A DNA stretch of 64,000 nucleotides from contig JACVVK020000085.1 in the NCBI GenBank assembly GCA_018292915.2, positions 214,501 to 278,500 of the forward strand, in the 5' to 3' direction. Shown in pieces: positions 24,421-37,917 of the stretch (position 1 is its first letter; each line of letters starts with the position of its first letter). The notes below the pieces were generated by a model. The model did no database searches. It saw nothing but the letters and a program-made list of their open reading frames with translations, and was not told where the DNA came from. The DNA comes from Batillaria attramentaria. Lineage: Eukaryota; Mollusca; Gastropoda; Batillariidae. Position numbers and translations under genes: made by a program.

Positions 24421-24674
24421 GTACTTTGAAATTCGTTTTCTTGTTTTCGCGGAATTTTTTCAAATGCAATTTTTTTAGTTATGTATCTGACCATTGCTTT
24501 GTGTTATTTTAGCGGTTTCAGTATTCTTAAACCTTTTTTTGCTCTTTTTCGATATTGAAGTATTAGACTTAACTGTTGCAAGTACTTGTTGCAACACGAA
24601 CGTGTGTGCAATGCACACATGCAGCATGTGTCTGCTTTACTCATATTTATATTTGTATTTTGTCGTTGTTGCAG
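24421..24674 (+). other. Probable 5'-UTR intron of the nuclear receptor gene
   Basis: AGAG|GTACTT donor at 24421, very T-rich interior, and TCGTTGTTGCAG acceptor ending at 24674. Splicing would place the exon start 24 bp before the preferred ATG. Confidence 0.45.
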
Positions 24675-24698
24675 TTCCCCTACGGGCGTTTTGAGTCC

Positions 24699-26457
24699 AT
24701 GGAGGTGCTGTGTCGCAACCAGCAAGTGTTCGGTGCGCAGCCCGCTGCCATGTACCCCCCAACCCTTACCCGCATGTTCGCCACCCCATCCGACGCCTAC
24801 ACGTGCTACTCGTTCGAGTCCGGTACCCGCTCACCCAGCACCCCATCCCGGACACCCACCCCACCCAGCAAATCACGAAGTCCGGTAGAGATGAATAACG
24901 CGCATGGCACCACGCTGCAATCCGTGCTGAGAGGAGAGGTACCGCCAGCTTACTCCCACCTACTGTCCACACACAGCCCCCACTCCCCGGCCCGTAGCCC
25001 CCATCATCAGCTCCACAGTCCAGTGGACACCAAGCCGGCCAGGGGGTCCCCTTTCGTGGAGGTTGAAGCTTCGTCGGCGTACGTGCGCGGACCGACGACG
25101 GTGTTGTCGCCACCACCCGAGGACATGCAGACGGAGCCCATCGACTTGTCCGTCAAGCGTCCGGCATCAGCGTCATCAGACACGTCACTGTCCGCCCCGT
25201 CCCCCGCCTCCTTCCATCACACGTTCCCCCCGAGTCCTGCCGAGGATCACCAGGGTCATCAGAGCGAGTTTTCTCTACTCCGTAACTTGCTCAGCGTGGG
25301 CAAGGCGTCATCATCCTCATCCGCGTCGTCAGCCTTCTCATCGCCCTCCACGTCCAACTCGGACCGCTCCTGCGACTCTCCGTGCTCCGACTCCGGGTCG
25401 TCCCCAGCCCGCCATCTTTGCGGCTCCACCCGGGTCACGCTGGCCAAGAAGAACATGTACCCGGTATCGGCCCGGGTGTCGGACTGGTTAGTCAAAGTCG
25501 TGCAGTTCGCCAAGTCCATCCCAGAATTCATGTCGCTCGACCACAACGACAAGGTGACGCTGGTCCTCAACTCATGGAGTCGTCTGTTGCTTCTCTACAT
25601 GGCAGAGTCCAACTTCCAGTTCGTCGTCACTCCGACACACTCCGAACCCCAGCCCTCGGAGATGGAGGGCGGGCCGTCACCGGACGAACCGACCATGAAG
25701 TCTGTGGAGGGGGTTCAAACCTTCATCAGGAAGTGCCAGCACATGGGTGTGGAGGCCAAGGAATACGCCTTCCTTCGAATGTTGGTGCTGTTCAATTCCG
25801 GTAAGAATCAAATCCGTTATGCTCTCTCTCTCTCTCTCTCTCTCGTCTGGTCTTTTTCCCTTGTGGTAATGATTTTGCATGTTCGTCACAGTGTTTGTTA
25901 ACTTTTTATTTGTACGTTTGCTACGGTTCATGAATTTACATTGTCAGTTCTGTGTTTGTGATTTTCTCGCTCTCGTGTATTTGCTGCCAAATCATTTTCA
26001 TTTGACATTGTGCCAGATTTTCTTTTACATTCACACAGTTATGTCTGCCTGCTTGCCCCCCCCCCCCCTCCTCCTCTCTCTCTCTCTGTGCCACACATGC
26101 CCAGACTTGACTTCCTGTGAAAGGAGGTTCCGTTTTTAGCAGGCGTCGATCCTTTTCCGTGCGCCCCACATTTGCCCCCAGCAGGTCGTATTCTCCCCCT
26201 GTTTGTCTACCCCGCCCTCCGTTAGCGGTCGGCCCAGACTGTAGACAGACAAGGATCGGCCAAGTGACACACTAACGTACAGGCTAACCGTCAGTCGATA
26301 CTCCCTCCCTCTCTCTCTCTCTTGCTCTGCGTTCTTGCTCGCTCGTCTGCCCTGCCATTCAACTCGCAGCCGAGCCGCCGTTATCGAACAACCTCCACAT
26401 CCAAAATTACGCGGTGCAGTCAGTTGCAAAAGGGAATAGTTATTAGCTGTTGCTCGA

Positions 26458-26534
<77 letters not shown>

Positions 26535-28444
26535 GGAGCTTTACTCTAATTAAAACTTGCAAAAGGTCAGACGGTCAGCTAAGAATTTTATCTCGACCAC
26601 ACGAGCCAAGGTCTCGCTCTCTCTCTCTCTCTCTCTCTGACCTTGCACGTATAACCACAGACTGGTTGAGAGACGGTCGAGTCAGGAGAGGGGGGGGGGG
26701 AGGAGGAAGTTACAGACCTGTCAGAATGTCCTTCATAGAACCCTGACCGCCGTGAGGGGGGCGAGTGAACGGGGCAAAAGGTGAGGGGTCAGGTAGGACT
26801 GGTCAAGGCGAGAGGGAGAGAGACAGAGAGCGAGAGAGAGCGGTCACTGGTGCAGAAAGCTCCGGCCCCAGCCGACCCTGGATCCCCCCACCTAGCAGAT
26901 GGTTTATTGCCGGAACAGGGGGAGAAGGGGGGGGGGGAAGGAAGGGGGTGGTTCGTCTGTTCGGTCGTGCCCGGTGAACTTAGACGGAGGCAGTCTGAGG
27001 ACAAACCGTGTTCCTTGTCTTTACAGCGGGGAAGGAGTCAAGGTGAGGGGAGGGGGGGGGAGGGGGAGGTGTGAGGAGGGTTATATGTGGATGGGGGGTT
27101 GGACTTGAGGACAGGTAGAGGTTAGATGCTGATCCTTGTCATATCGGTAACGTACGCTTGAGCCACAGAAGAAGACAGAAATACCTATAATTATGGTCAT
27201 GTCTCATCCTGACGTGTCCTGCTTTGATATGCACACTTGATACAGAGACTTTTAATGGATTTTCATTCGCATAGTAACAACATTGAAAATAGTGTAAGGC
27301 TGCTCTCTCTCTCTCTCTCTTTAAGCCACAGCTGGCTGGCAACAGTCCGGCACTGACCTCTCCTGCTGTATCAGGATCATTCAGGGTCGTTAGATTCTGC
27401 TCGTGTGCATCTGGTTTCAAAGGGCCTTTGGGGACCGGAGGTAGGGGGGGGGGGAGGGGTCCCAGGGCAACTGAAAGTTGACTGCGCCATGTCTATTTTA
27501 GGCTTGTCTCGTCTGCCGACATGCAGAGGCCGCCCTGAAGACAAAGAAAGGCGGGGAGAGGTCAGGGGACGGACCTCTCAGTGTTAGACCCATACACACG
27601 ATCAGGCTTTGTATTGCTGGCAGAGTCAACGACCGGTGCTGAATCGGCCTGTTTTATGGGCTGAGCAGTCAACTGCTCGTATGTCTCTAGTGACCTTGGT
27701 GTGTCCAATAATCCTTTCTTGCTTTCTAAGCGAAGTCGGCTCACGCTGATTAGCGAATGCTCGCCACAGGTTTTCCGCATTTTAGTACATGACTAATGCA
27801 TCTACTGTTGAAATTAGCCGAGGGACAAAAGCTGTCAGGTTCTGTGTCAGAAAGTGGGGACAAGCCATCCCGATACAGATCAGTTTTCAGTGCAGTCCAC
27901 CTTCCCTCGTCATCTTCTGCGTTCACAGCGGCTCGCGATGTGCATTCATCAGCTTATGTCAACTTCCTAGTGAGATGTTTAATCGCATTACCTGATGTCT
28001 ACCTCGGCTTAGTCCTGTTTGAACCGGTGTACCGGACATACGCGTAGATTTCCTGGTAGCAGCCCCCCCCCCACCCCCTGCCCAGAGAGGTAAACCACTA
28101 CCCCCCCCCCCCCCCGGCCTGTTTTGTCTCTTCTGCCCGTCTTAAGTGTGGTTAGACATAGATGGTAATGTGGACAGAGACGTAATTCACGCACAGCCGC
28201 TTCCTTGTTTGTCGACTAGACGTGCTGGGAGGGAATGGCTGACGACCCCTGACTGACATAGTGTTCCGTGTCAGGTTTCAAGGCCGTCGTGAGTCAGAAG
28301 GAGTGCGTTACGAAACGTTGACAATGTTCTTTGACATTCCATAAGCGATGTCATGTTAGGGTCTCTTTACGTGCGAAAAGCCGTCTCCGTGGTCGATATT
28401 TTAAAACCACTTCTGTCACTTTTCAGAGAGAGAGAGAGAGAGAG

Positions 28445-28516
<72 letters not shown>

Positions 28517-28850
28517 CTTTCACAAAAACGAACTGTTCTGTCCTGAACTGTATATTATCTAGTTCATTTGACTGGGACAGGTTTTTAGCCATTATGGTAC
28601 GCCTTTCTGCGCCCTGGGCAGGTTACATGTATATAGATGAAGAGAAACTTTGGCCTCGAAAGTTCGGAACTGACGCAATGCACTGGTAGTTCGACATGTG
28701 CTAGGTCACATCCAATGACCGAGAACCGCCCTGAGACGGGGCCGCATGAGAGGAGATAGAGCGAGAGAGAGAGAGAGAGGTGTGGGTGGGGGGGGGCTGT
28801 AAATGGTTTGACAAGGTAAAAGTCAATTTTCAGTTTGAGTCAGTCGTAGC

Positions 28851-28887
<37 letters not shown>

Positions 28888-31516
28888 AATAAACCTACAG
28901 AGTTCGAGCGAAGGATTAGAGAGCTGGACGAAATCCGGGCGGGGACAGGGTACGGTACGTCCGAGAAGTATGTCAGGGCAAAGTGAGCTGTTTCTCGGTC
29001 ACCTTATTTCACCTCCTCTGCCTTGCCCGGCCCGGCACTGTGTGTGACCCGCACTAAGCGTACGGGCGGCCGATCCTGTACAAAGCGGTTCGAGGCCCGG
29101 TTTCCTTGGGCGACAATAACATCCTACAGATTGTGCGGCCCCAGTGTTATTGTTGGCTGGGCGAGGCCGTTGCCAGGCGCCTCCTGTTTACAGCTCTATA
29201 TCTGGACATATTTCAGGCCCTCCTGAGTGGAACTGCATTCCACTTCAGAATCTTTTTTTTTTATATATATATATTATTGTTATCCATTTGGAAGAAGCTA
29301 ACAGAGGTATTAGGATAAGATGATTCATAAAATGGAAACGAAGAAAAAAGTTTAGTTTAAAATAAGTTTGAAAATGGAAAATGCTAAAAGTAAAGTTTGC
29401 AATAGTGGGGAAAATGAATGAAGTAGTCAAAATTGAAATAAAAACGTGAAACTGGAAAGTTTTTTTTTTTCAAAGTTGCGGCCGTTTAAAGTTAAATGTG
29501 CTTATTTACGCTTCGACGTCAAACCGGATTCCCTTCCTGTAAACATAGCTACTGGAAGTAAATGGGCAAAGTTAGCTAGCTTGCAGCATTGTGTATTGTG
29601 GCCGGGGTTTACTGAACAAAGGACTGTGGAGAGGACGTTGACTCCCGCTCGCACGTCATCAGAGACAGACCTTTGAGCAGTGTGCAGTAGCAGCGGCTAA
29701 TGACTACAATGTCGGGCAATCTATTAACCTGCAGGCTTCTGGCAGTCAGTGTACAGAGTAGTACCAACAACACTCCCACAGGCGCTCTGCCTCTCGCGCG
29801 ATCTAGTGTGATGAGACTTGGGGGTCAGTGACCTGGACGCTTTCTGCCTTAGCCAGCCAGCGAGCCAGAGAGAGACAGAGAGAGAGAGGGTGGGTGTCCT
29901 TCAGTTGAGATGTCCTGGAGTGTGGGTTGAGTGACCGCTTCGGATATAATACAGTAAGGCTTCACTGCCTAAATGGGTGAAGGTCGCTTGCTTTCGGTGG
30001 TACAGGGTACAAAGTTCTACAGTGCTGGTCCCTTCTCGTGTTGGTTGAATAACTTCAGTCCATACTAACTACAGAGGAGCAGCTGTGGCGAAACTTGACA
30101 AGAGGGGCGGAGTCAGGGTGGGGGTGGGTTGGCAGAGAGGGAGGTAGGGAAGGAGGTTGCTGTGGAAGCAGAATGGAGTTAGGTGATTGACCCTACAGTT
30201 CGAAGTGAGTGACCGTTACGGTCACTTAACCTTAGCAGGTGCAGAGTGAGTTAAGCTCACGTCACAGTGCGACTCGGGTGGTTGATGTACCTGTGAAGGT
30301 TCTTGGCTTGGCTTCTCCCCCCCCCCCCCCCACACACACACACAAGAATTGACAGCCGAGTAAAACGTCGCTTGGTTTGTTCTAAAAATAGACTGACCGA
30401 AAGCCACTTCCGTCTTCGACCCCTATCATGATGGCAAGTTGACACTTGTTTGGTTGCCGTGTGGACAGCAGAAATTTTTCAAACTCCTGTCGTCTTTGTT
30501 CGAGTTGGGCGTCCGGTACGGCTTTGTTTAGTTAGCAAACGAAGCGGGATCAGTTCAACACGGAAGTGAACATCTAGGACCGGAAGTTTGCTGTCCCAGT
30601 TACTGCCTCTCTCTCTCTCTCTCTCTCTCTGTGCAAGAGTCGTCAAATATTTGACAGGGCGATCAGGTTTGTTTGAAGATTGTCCAGATGTTTTTGGCCA
30701 TATTTCACTCACTGCCAAAAAGGGGACGTAAACATAGCATTCGCAGTTTTGAATTGTTGCCAGGAACCGCAACTCTTTCCGCGTGCCTGTTCCCTGCTCT
30801 ATTTTAGTTTGCATGTTTACAGTAGATGTTTAGAGGAATCAGAAACCGGCTGTTGTTACGGGAAGTGGGAAGTTTCCGCGTGCAGGGAACAGTGACATTA
30901 CCGGGTTTGACCTGAAAGTTTCCGCTTAACCATGCAGGAAGAGAGATTGGGTGTGATTGTTTTGTTTATTTCTGTTCCTTTTATTAGCTCCCCCCCCCCC
31001 CCCACACACACATACCCGTTTTCCAAGCTTTGGCTTCTCTCTGTCTTTATTGTCGTCAGTCTCTCTCTCCCTCTCTCTCTCTCTCTCCACACGGTTTTGT
31101 ACCCCTATGTCTCGGACGTTTGTTCTGAATTGTCCATTCCTATCACGGTTTGTGTTTGCATGCACATTTGTCAAGTCCTAGAGTTACATGTCTGTAGCGA
31201 TGCTTGTTTACACAGAACTCACTCCACTATGTGGTAGCCACGACTGACGGTTCTGTATCTTTTTGTGTGTGCAGGATACGTGGGACTGAACCGACCTGAC
31301 GTGGTTGACAGTCTCAACTCTGTGGTCCAGCAACTTCTACAACAGCACGTGCGAGTCGCGCGCCCCGATGACGTCATGCACTACTCTCGTCTGCTCATGT
31401 GCCTCCCGTCTCTGTACGGCATCAGTTCCAAGATGGTGGAGCGTCTCTTCTGTCGCCACATCAACAGCAACACCGACATGGAAGTCTTGCTCAAAGAGCT
31501 GCTGCAAAACCTGTAA
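24699..31516 (+). CDS. DBD-less nuclear receptor, NR0B (DAX1/SHP)-like, 447 aa, two coding exons
   Basis: Predicted nuclear transcriptional co-regulator. Exons 24699-25800 and 31275-31516 join in phase 1 (TCC G|GA) to 448 codons including TAA. Residues 1-252 are Pro/Ser-rich and lack the paired-cysteine zinc fingers. They carry LQSVL (73-77), PIDLSVK (147-153, the PxDLS form that binds CtBP corepressors, as in Knirps) and LRNLL (194-198, an LxxLL box). Residues 253-447 form a ligand-binding domain: signature FAKSIPEF at 270-277 then DHNDKVTLVL, helix-7 region FLRMLVLFNSG, and an AF-2 helix with LLKELL fitting the hydrophobic-x-Glu pattern. The intron falls just after LVLFNS, close to where I recall the single coding intron of vertebrate DAX1 and SHP. 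LBD plus LxxLL without a DBD suggests an NR0B-type repressor. A DBD exon further upstream cannot be excluded, but other genes intervene within 24 kb. Confidence 0.8.
25801..31274 (+). other. 5.5-kb intron of the nuclear receptor gene
   Basis: GTAAGA donor, TGTGTGTGCAG acceptor. It holds many short CT/GA/CA/GT tracts (25820-25843, 26456-26533, 28425-28516, 28855-28882, 30605-30631, 31060-31088) and G runs near 26690, 26930, 27050 and 27445. No exon, transposon or SINE recognised inside, in contrast to the repeat-rich flanks. Confidence 0.8.
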
Positions 31517-31970
31517 CGCGATTGGTCCGTTCAGCAAAAACGTGCAAACAAACTCGTACACGATTGGTAGAGACGATTGGTAGAGATTGCAACCACGCGA
31601 GTAAGCTCGTACACGATTGGTGGAGAACGTTTGGTGCAGAGATCCACTGTTCGAGTTGAATGAACGAATGGAACTCGCTGGTTTTCTCATCTCAAAGAAA
31701 AGAGAACTCGTCCCGTCCAGGATTCGATTGCTTGCTCTTGGAAGAGTAGACTTTTTTTTTTTGCGAACAGTCGTTGATTCTTCAACATGCATTGGTTGAC
31801 AGTGGTTGCTTCTCGAGGGTTGATTCTTCTGACGGAGACTGAACACTTTGAATCATCTCGATATGCAACAGAGGAGGATGAGACTCGAATCTCTCGATCT
31901 ATTGTGCTGAAGCTTGCCACATTCATGAGAATCCATATATACATAATTTATCTTATGTCCATCTATTTAA

Positions 31971-31976
31971 AATAAA
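31971..31976 (+). terminator. Polyadenylation signal of the nuclear receptor gene
   Basis: AATAAA 455 bp after the TAA stop, in A/T-rich sequence. It is the first canonical hexamer downstream. Confidence 0.55.
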
Positions 31977-31979
31977 ACT

Positions 31980-33833
31980 GCCGTATGGACTTTGATATTC
32001 ACGCTAAACGTTTCCATACCTTCCAGCTGACCAAAGACATAATATCAAATCACGAGGACATCAAACCATTGGAGCATACACATTCATTCAGATCAACAAC
32101 TTTTATTTTTCCCTATGGATGGCTTTGTTGAAAAACCTGCCATTTCAAAAGTTGTGCTGATGATATCTTGACCTGCGCCAGCTCCAAACATAATGTCCAG
32201 TTCAAGTTTGTTTGATTCAATCCAACATTCCCAGATCTCAGTACTAATGTTGGTCACATGACAAAGTATACTTATGGAAGGTTTATGTGTTTTTATGTGT
32301 TATTCTTGTACCCAGGCCCAGCACAAGTAATTCGTTACTTCCCCATGTTTTTTGTCCCCCCCCCCCCCTCCCCCACTGTCCATTGTGGTTTTGCAAGACT
32401 GGTTGTTTGCTAACTTATGAAAATACAATCTCCGTGCAATGGTGGTATACAGTGTATTTGACTTTTGGTGCAAAACATAAGTGGTTTTATGCAGTATGAT
32501 GCGAATAGAATTATACGTGAAGCATTGTGTTTCTTGCAGGGGAAGCTGTCATGTATTACAGTAGAGAGTAGGTCTCATTGTTTGTCATACTTAATTTATT
32601 TATGTACCCTGTCCACAGGACAGAGTACTCACTCACCCAGGAGAGGTTGTGTTTTGTGCATCAATATCAGTCAGTATGGTTCAGCAGTGGGTCGTTATAA
32701 ACTTGTTATCATTCGTATTTCGTCTGATGTCAGTTGCGTGACTTAGTCTGATTGGACCAGAAGTATGTAGTATCATAATTCATTCCTATCTATCGCTCAT
32801 TCGCTCTCTGTTTTTTTTTTTTCTTCTGATGGATTTGTTCAATTTAAATGTGGAAGAGTTACTAGTGTATGGACTGACATAGTGTTTTGTTGATTTTGTC
32901 TCTGACAGCGGTGTCAATGTTTTTTTTTTCTGTATTTTGTTGACGGTTTTGTTGCTGACAGTAACAGACTACTTATTTGTGAAGTCAAGTGATTTGTGTT
33001 CCGGTAATCGGTAACTTGTAGCGTCAGATCATGGAATAGTGTTTAGCGCCGGTTTTAGGAAAAAGTCTTCAGAATTAAATGAAGGAATTCTTTGATAGTT
33101 TGCTGTGGTTTAACGAGAAGCAATTCATCATTTGTCAAATTGTCCATGAGAAACAAAAGCAAAGTGAGAGAGACTGATGACATGTGACAAAAACCTCTCC
33201 TGTTCACTCAACCATACGTTTCAAAGATATCATGTTTGATGTAAGCGAATTGTGATTTTTCTGTCAGGCAAAACTTTATGCATCAAAGCGTATGACTGAA
33301 TCCACTTTATGCACACACACACAAATTGTGGCCGTCTTTTAACTTATTTGCAAACAAACAAAGCGAGTCATAACAGACTGTTGAACGAAAGATGTATAAG
33401 CGTGGCTGATGTTGGTAGAACACTGTATTTATTAGTCCATGGAAGACTGTTCACAAAATTTATTTTGCTGAGCATTTGCAATCTGTACTGAAGTGAGCAT
33501 CTTCAGAGAAACCTTCAGACGTTTTGTCCACCTGTCGACAGTAAACTGAATGTATGTTGAGAAGAGATTTCGTGTAAAAGACAAACCTTGCTGTACGCGT
33601 TAACTATCTGTATTGGTTATACCTGGTGTTCTGGCGAATGTACGTGTGAACTTATGGTCTGGTGTATATGCTAAAGGTGGACTGTGTACCCTGAACTTGT
33701 GTGTAGTGGTGATGCGTGTTGGTATTGTGTTGCTCAGATGGAGTGTGGTTACAATGTGTTTTGTAGTCCTGTAAGTAGGAATAACTTATTGGAAATAAAT
33801 TATTTTGAACGTGAATTTCCGTGGCTGCTTCCT

Positions 33834-33893
<60 letters not shown>

Positions 33894-34796
33894 AGCATAC
33901 ATGGACGCACTTACACGTTCAGCAGAACAAGAACAACAACAAATCCATCCAAACAAATTTTTTAAAAAAGGAAGAACCCCCCAAAACCGACGAACATTTT
34001 GTTGAGGGCACACACCCCCCAAAAACAAAAACAAAACAAGGCAAACAAACAAACAAACATAAACAACAAAACGAACAACTGACAACAAGAAGCAACAAAC
34101 ACATGAATACAATTCCAACCCCGCTCCATCCACAACTGATCAGAACAGCAACAACAACGACAACAACAGAAACACAAAGAAGCAAACACTGAACCCAAAG
34201 CAAAGTACGGGAACCACGTGTGGAATGCACGCTCTCCCGAAAGCACCGTGACCCTGTGATTTTGCAAGATGCAAGTCTGTTCCTGCTCACAAGAAAAGAC
34301 CCGAGTATTTCTGCCCAACGGTTCAACTCGTCAGTGCGACTTGTCCGTCCACCGGACACACCGGGAAGACTGCGTTGCGTGAACGAAAGACTGGTGAATG
34401 TTTGGAAACGAGGTTTTCTGAAGTTCTTGCGGAAAAACAAAGAATGCTTCCACGAATCCCACCTCTACACCCCTCCCCCCCCCCTTTTTTAAAAAAAAAA
34501 ACTCTTTTCCCCATTTGCTCTGACCTCTTGCAAGTCCCCAAAAGTCAGTACTGATACAGCCAAATGATGACTCTACAAATTTACAAGGGCGGCGATTGAT
34601 ATGTCAGACACGTTTTGTATTTCCACATTTCACGTGCAGGTCTATACGAAGTACAACTGTCACGTGCTGGTATCCAGACTGATGTTGTCTGCCCATCACT
34701 GAGAATCAGGATTTTTACCGCCTGCACTTCCTTGCGAATATTATGATCAGTGGTTGCTGATTGGTCACACTGACAAGACAGACACCCCTACCCTCA
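31980..34796. other. No gene recognised; GT/GA and AAAC simple repeats
   Basis: A/T-rich, apparently unique sequence to 33830, possibly alternative longer 3' UTR. Then (GT)n-(GA)n at 33834-33887, AAC-rich runs 34020-34165 and C/T/A homopolymers at 34472-34501. Confidence 0.5.

Positions 34797-34797
<1 letters not shown>

Positions 34798-34846
<49 letters not shown>
34798..34846. repeat. (CA)n microsatellite
   Basis: Uninterrupted CA dinucleotides, followed shortly by an AAAC run at 34872-34890. Confidence 0.95.
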
Positions 34847-34848
<2 letters not shown>

Positions 34849-34894
34849 AAATAAAGAAACCCAAAACAAGAAACAAACAAACAAACAAACTGTA

Positions 34895-35344
34895 CAGGGG
34901 CGCCGGAACCGGGGGGGGGCAGGGGGGGCAGCTGCCCCCCCTGTACCCAAGCAGGGAGGGGCAAGAGTGTCTTTTTGCCCCCCCCCCCCTGGAAAATCAG
35001 GTGACTATGGCAAGAGGGGGGGCAAAGCCATGGTCTTGCCTCCCCCCCCCCCCCGTCCCCTACCTCTCCCCTACCCCTCTTCCTGCTCTCTCCCTCATCC
35101 CACCCAACAGAGAACTGTTTTTGCAGACCGAAGGCTGTCCGCTCCTCCCCCCCCCCCCCCCCCCGCTTTTCACTTTTTTCGGGCAATGTCCTTCTTTCCA
35201 GTGGCTCCCTGGTTCGTAAAGGTTTTTTTTTGTCTGCGCAGCATCTGATCGCCCCCCCCCCCCCCCGCTGTTCAATTTCTGCGGGCAACGTTCCCCCCTC
35301 CGAGATTCTGCCCCCCCTCCCCCCAACATCTTCCGGCGCCCCTG
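34895..35344. mobile_element. 450-bp C/G-run MITE with 14-bp perfect TIRs
   Basis: CAGGGGCGCCGGAA at 34895 and its exact reverse complement at 35331-35344. Both ends continue into G-run/C-run sequence around GGGGGGCAG. The interior is dominated by poly-C tracts. No clear target duplication and no coding frame. Confidence 0.65.
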
Positions 35345-36180
35345 AAACACACAAACAAACAAACAAAAACCAACAAATTCACCAACCAGCAGCAGCAACA
35401 ACAACAACAGACTGAAACATTTCCAAACATAACAAAAGTCCGATTCAGTTTCTTTGCACTGATCCATCTGTTCGGGTTGTCTCTCTCCTATCGCTCGCTG
35501 AGTGCAAGTGCAGCAATCCTGTTCGGCCAAACACGTGACCTATGGAAACACGCGTGGGTTTCGGAATCAATCGTGAGCTAGCATCCCATGGTTCACTGCT
35601 GTCCCACATCCTGGACTGGTGAAACAGCACTCGTTGCACGTGCAGTCGCAAAGAGGACCACGCGGGTACTGGAATTTATGCCGGGCCACCGGGTGCTTCC
35701 GTTTCTGTCCTCAAAGCCGGAAACTGGGTCGAGGTGATTTGAACTTTACTGATAGCGATGAAAAAGAAAACCAAAAAAAAAAATAAAAAAAAAAAAAAAA
35801 AAAAACGGCTCTGGCCTGTGCTGTACGGTATAGTCTGAAAACTTCCCCACCCCTCCCTCCACCGCAACCCCCCCCTACCCCAGTTTCCTTTGATCTGAGA
35901 GCTCAGGGCGCCACAAGATCGTGTCTCCAGTCATCCTGTGTCCATGTCCGGTACGCAGACGGTGCGGACATAGCCAGTACGAATCAATGCGACTTCCCAC
36001 TATGTAGGGAACTATCACCATTGGCATTGTCACATCAGTCATGCAAATATACCCCCCACCTAAAATTTTGTGGGAGAAGGAAAGCCTGAGGGCCTGCACT
36101 GAGAGAAACCCTCGTTGAGCAGCCCGGAACTAGGAAAAACGATCGGCATCACATATCACAGCTCGACCAAGGTTCGAACC
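35345..36180. other. No gene recognised
   Basis: CAA run near 35393-35410 and a poly-A tract at 35773-35804; nothing supported otherwise. Confidence 0.5.
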
Positions 36181-36273
36181 CACGCTTCATCGACGGTGAC
36201 AGTGGGTTCGAGCTCACTTGAGGCAATTTTTTTTTCAACGGAAGAATGTGTCACCATTCATTCGGGCCGACCG

Positions 36274-36313
<40 letters not shown>

Positions 36314-36630
36314 GCGGGCGGAGGGGGGGGGGGCAGCTGGCGGGGTTGTCTCTCCGGGTACTCCGGCTTCCTCCCCCTAGCTTCTGTTTTCGAAATGTTC
36401 AGCCCACAAAATTTCAAAATTAATGGAGTTCTAAAATTTCGTAACCTAAAACAGCTGCAATAAGCCGACCAGTCACACCTCATGATTGTCATGTGTTCAT
36501 GTCCGGTGTGTGTGAGTGAGTGCGTGTGATTCACGTGTGTGTGCGTGTTGTGTCCAACCTGCGGCGCTTTAAGCCATGAGAATGGGATAAAGCGCCCATA
36601 TTAATGTCATTATTATTATCATTATTATTA
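36181..36630 (+). repeat. SINE family B, copy 1
   Basis: Contains CACCATTCATTCGGGCCGAC, CTCCGGGTACTCCGGCTTCC, AATGTTCAGCCCA, GTGTGATTCACG and AAAGCGCCCATATTA, and ends in an ATT-repeat tail (36605-36630). A (GT)n tract and G run (36277-36335) have expanded inside. The head is diverged. Confidence 0.75.
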
Positions 36631-36672
36631 TAGTCGTAGACCCCAACTCAGTGTGTAGGAAGTTGGATCATT

Positions 36673-36800
36673 GGGTGGGTGTTTGGGAGTTTAACATCCT
36701 TTTTCACCACGTATGAGTGATATCAAAGACGGGGCAACGAGAAAAAGACCAGCACAAATATTTGGCCCCAGCCGGGATTCGAACTCACGACCAGACATTG
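36673..36800 (-). repeat. SINE family A, partial (minus strand)
   Basis: Tail complement GGGTGGGTGTTTGGGAG, body, then part of the tRNA-like head to GAACTCACGACC; it degrades beyond that. Confidence 0.75.
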
Positions 36801-36810
36801 AAAGATCTGG

Positions 36811-37851
36811 ATTGATTTGGACTGATCTGATTTGGATCAGGACATGAATGCTACCTTCTGTAATCGAACTGGACATACATTCTCCGTACAATGCGGTTAC
36901 CCGTGAGTTGGAGTCTATATAAAACGAGCTGAGAAATGTGAATCTGTTGACGATGAAACACCCGGATCCGATGCAATGTGGGCCATTTGCTGCTTCAGCT
37001 GAATTTCGAATCTCTGAAATCAGCCGATATCATGTTGTAGATCTAATAAGTGGCACGTGAATGAACGCGCACGTGATTTTGAAGGTCGGTCACGTACCCT
37101 GTTTCAGTCTGTCGCCAAGAATAGGCTTTGTTCACGCGTACGACAAAGATGGCGGTCACTGGGGATGTAGGCTTCTTGGATTTCCCCTACACGTGCAAGG
37201 GTGACGTCAGTCAGACTCAGATGCGTCTCAGCAACCTTCATTTTTTGCACTTTTTGCCCGATTCCGGCCATACAGTATTCCATACAGGCTCTTTCAGTTT
37301 TGTAGCTCCAACCTTTTTGGAATTCTCTGTCTGTGCCCCACACTGTCTGTTCTCAAGAGCAATCTTAACCCCCCCCCCCCCTTTTTTTTTTTTTTTTTTT
37401 GCAAAGCCTTCCGGCAATTCCCGCAGCTGCGAATTAGCCTTTGTTGCTTGAGCGGCGTGAGGCCACACTGGAGTGGCATACTCCAGTAATTTCCTGAATA
37501 ACTAGTCAGCTTCACCAGTGTATGTCTGTCCATCCTTGTACAATTTTGCGTGAGTGTCGGTGAGCGATCGGCGCACTGAGTTTTATTAAAAGAAACGCGC
37601 CCTACAAATACCATTTGTTACCTGGTGAATGTTCGAAGAGCCCGTCGTCTTACCGAGGAATACGATGACAATCAGGCCAACACTCTTCACGTAGCGAGTT
37701 CTTATATTGACTGCTGAAGAAGTCTCACTCACTCACAAAAAGACTCGTGAGCGCGTAGAAAAGTTATAGCCGTGTGGAGTTTATTACGGCACGTCTCTGG
37801 TGTCACACTGCACTCTCAAGCTTCGCACATAATTATATGAGCTTCTCTCGT

Positions 37852-37917
<66 letters not shown>

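Noticed and set aside
24576..24698. Upstream in-frame Met at 24576 as the nuclear receptor start
   Set aside because: The extra residues look like translated intron (T-rich, ending in GTTGTTGCAG). The ATG at 24699 lies just after the likely acceptor.
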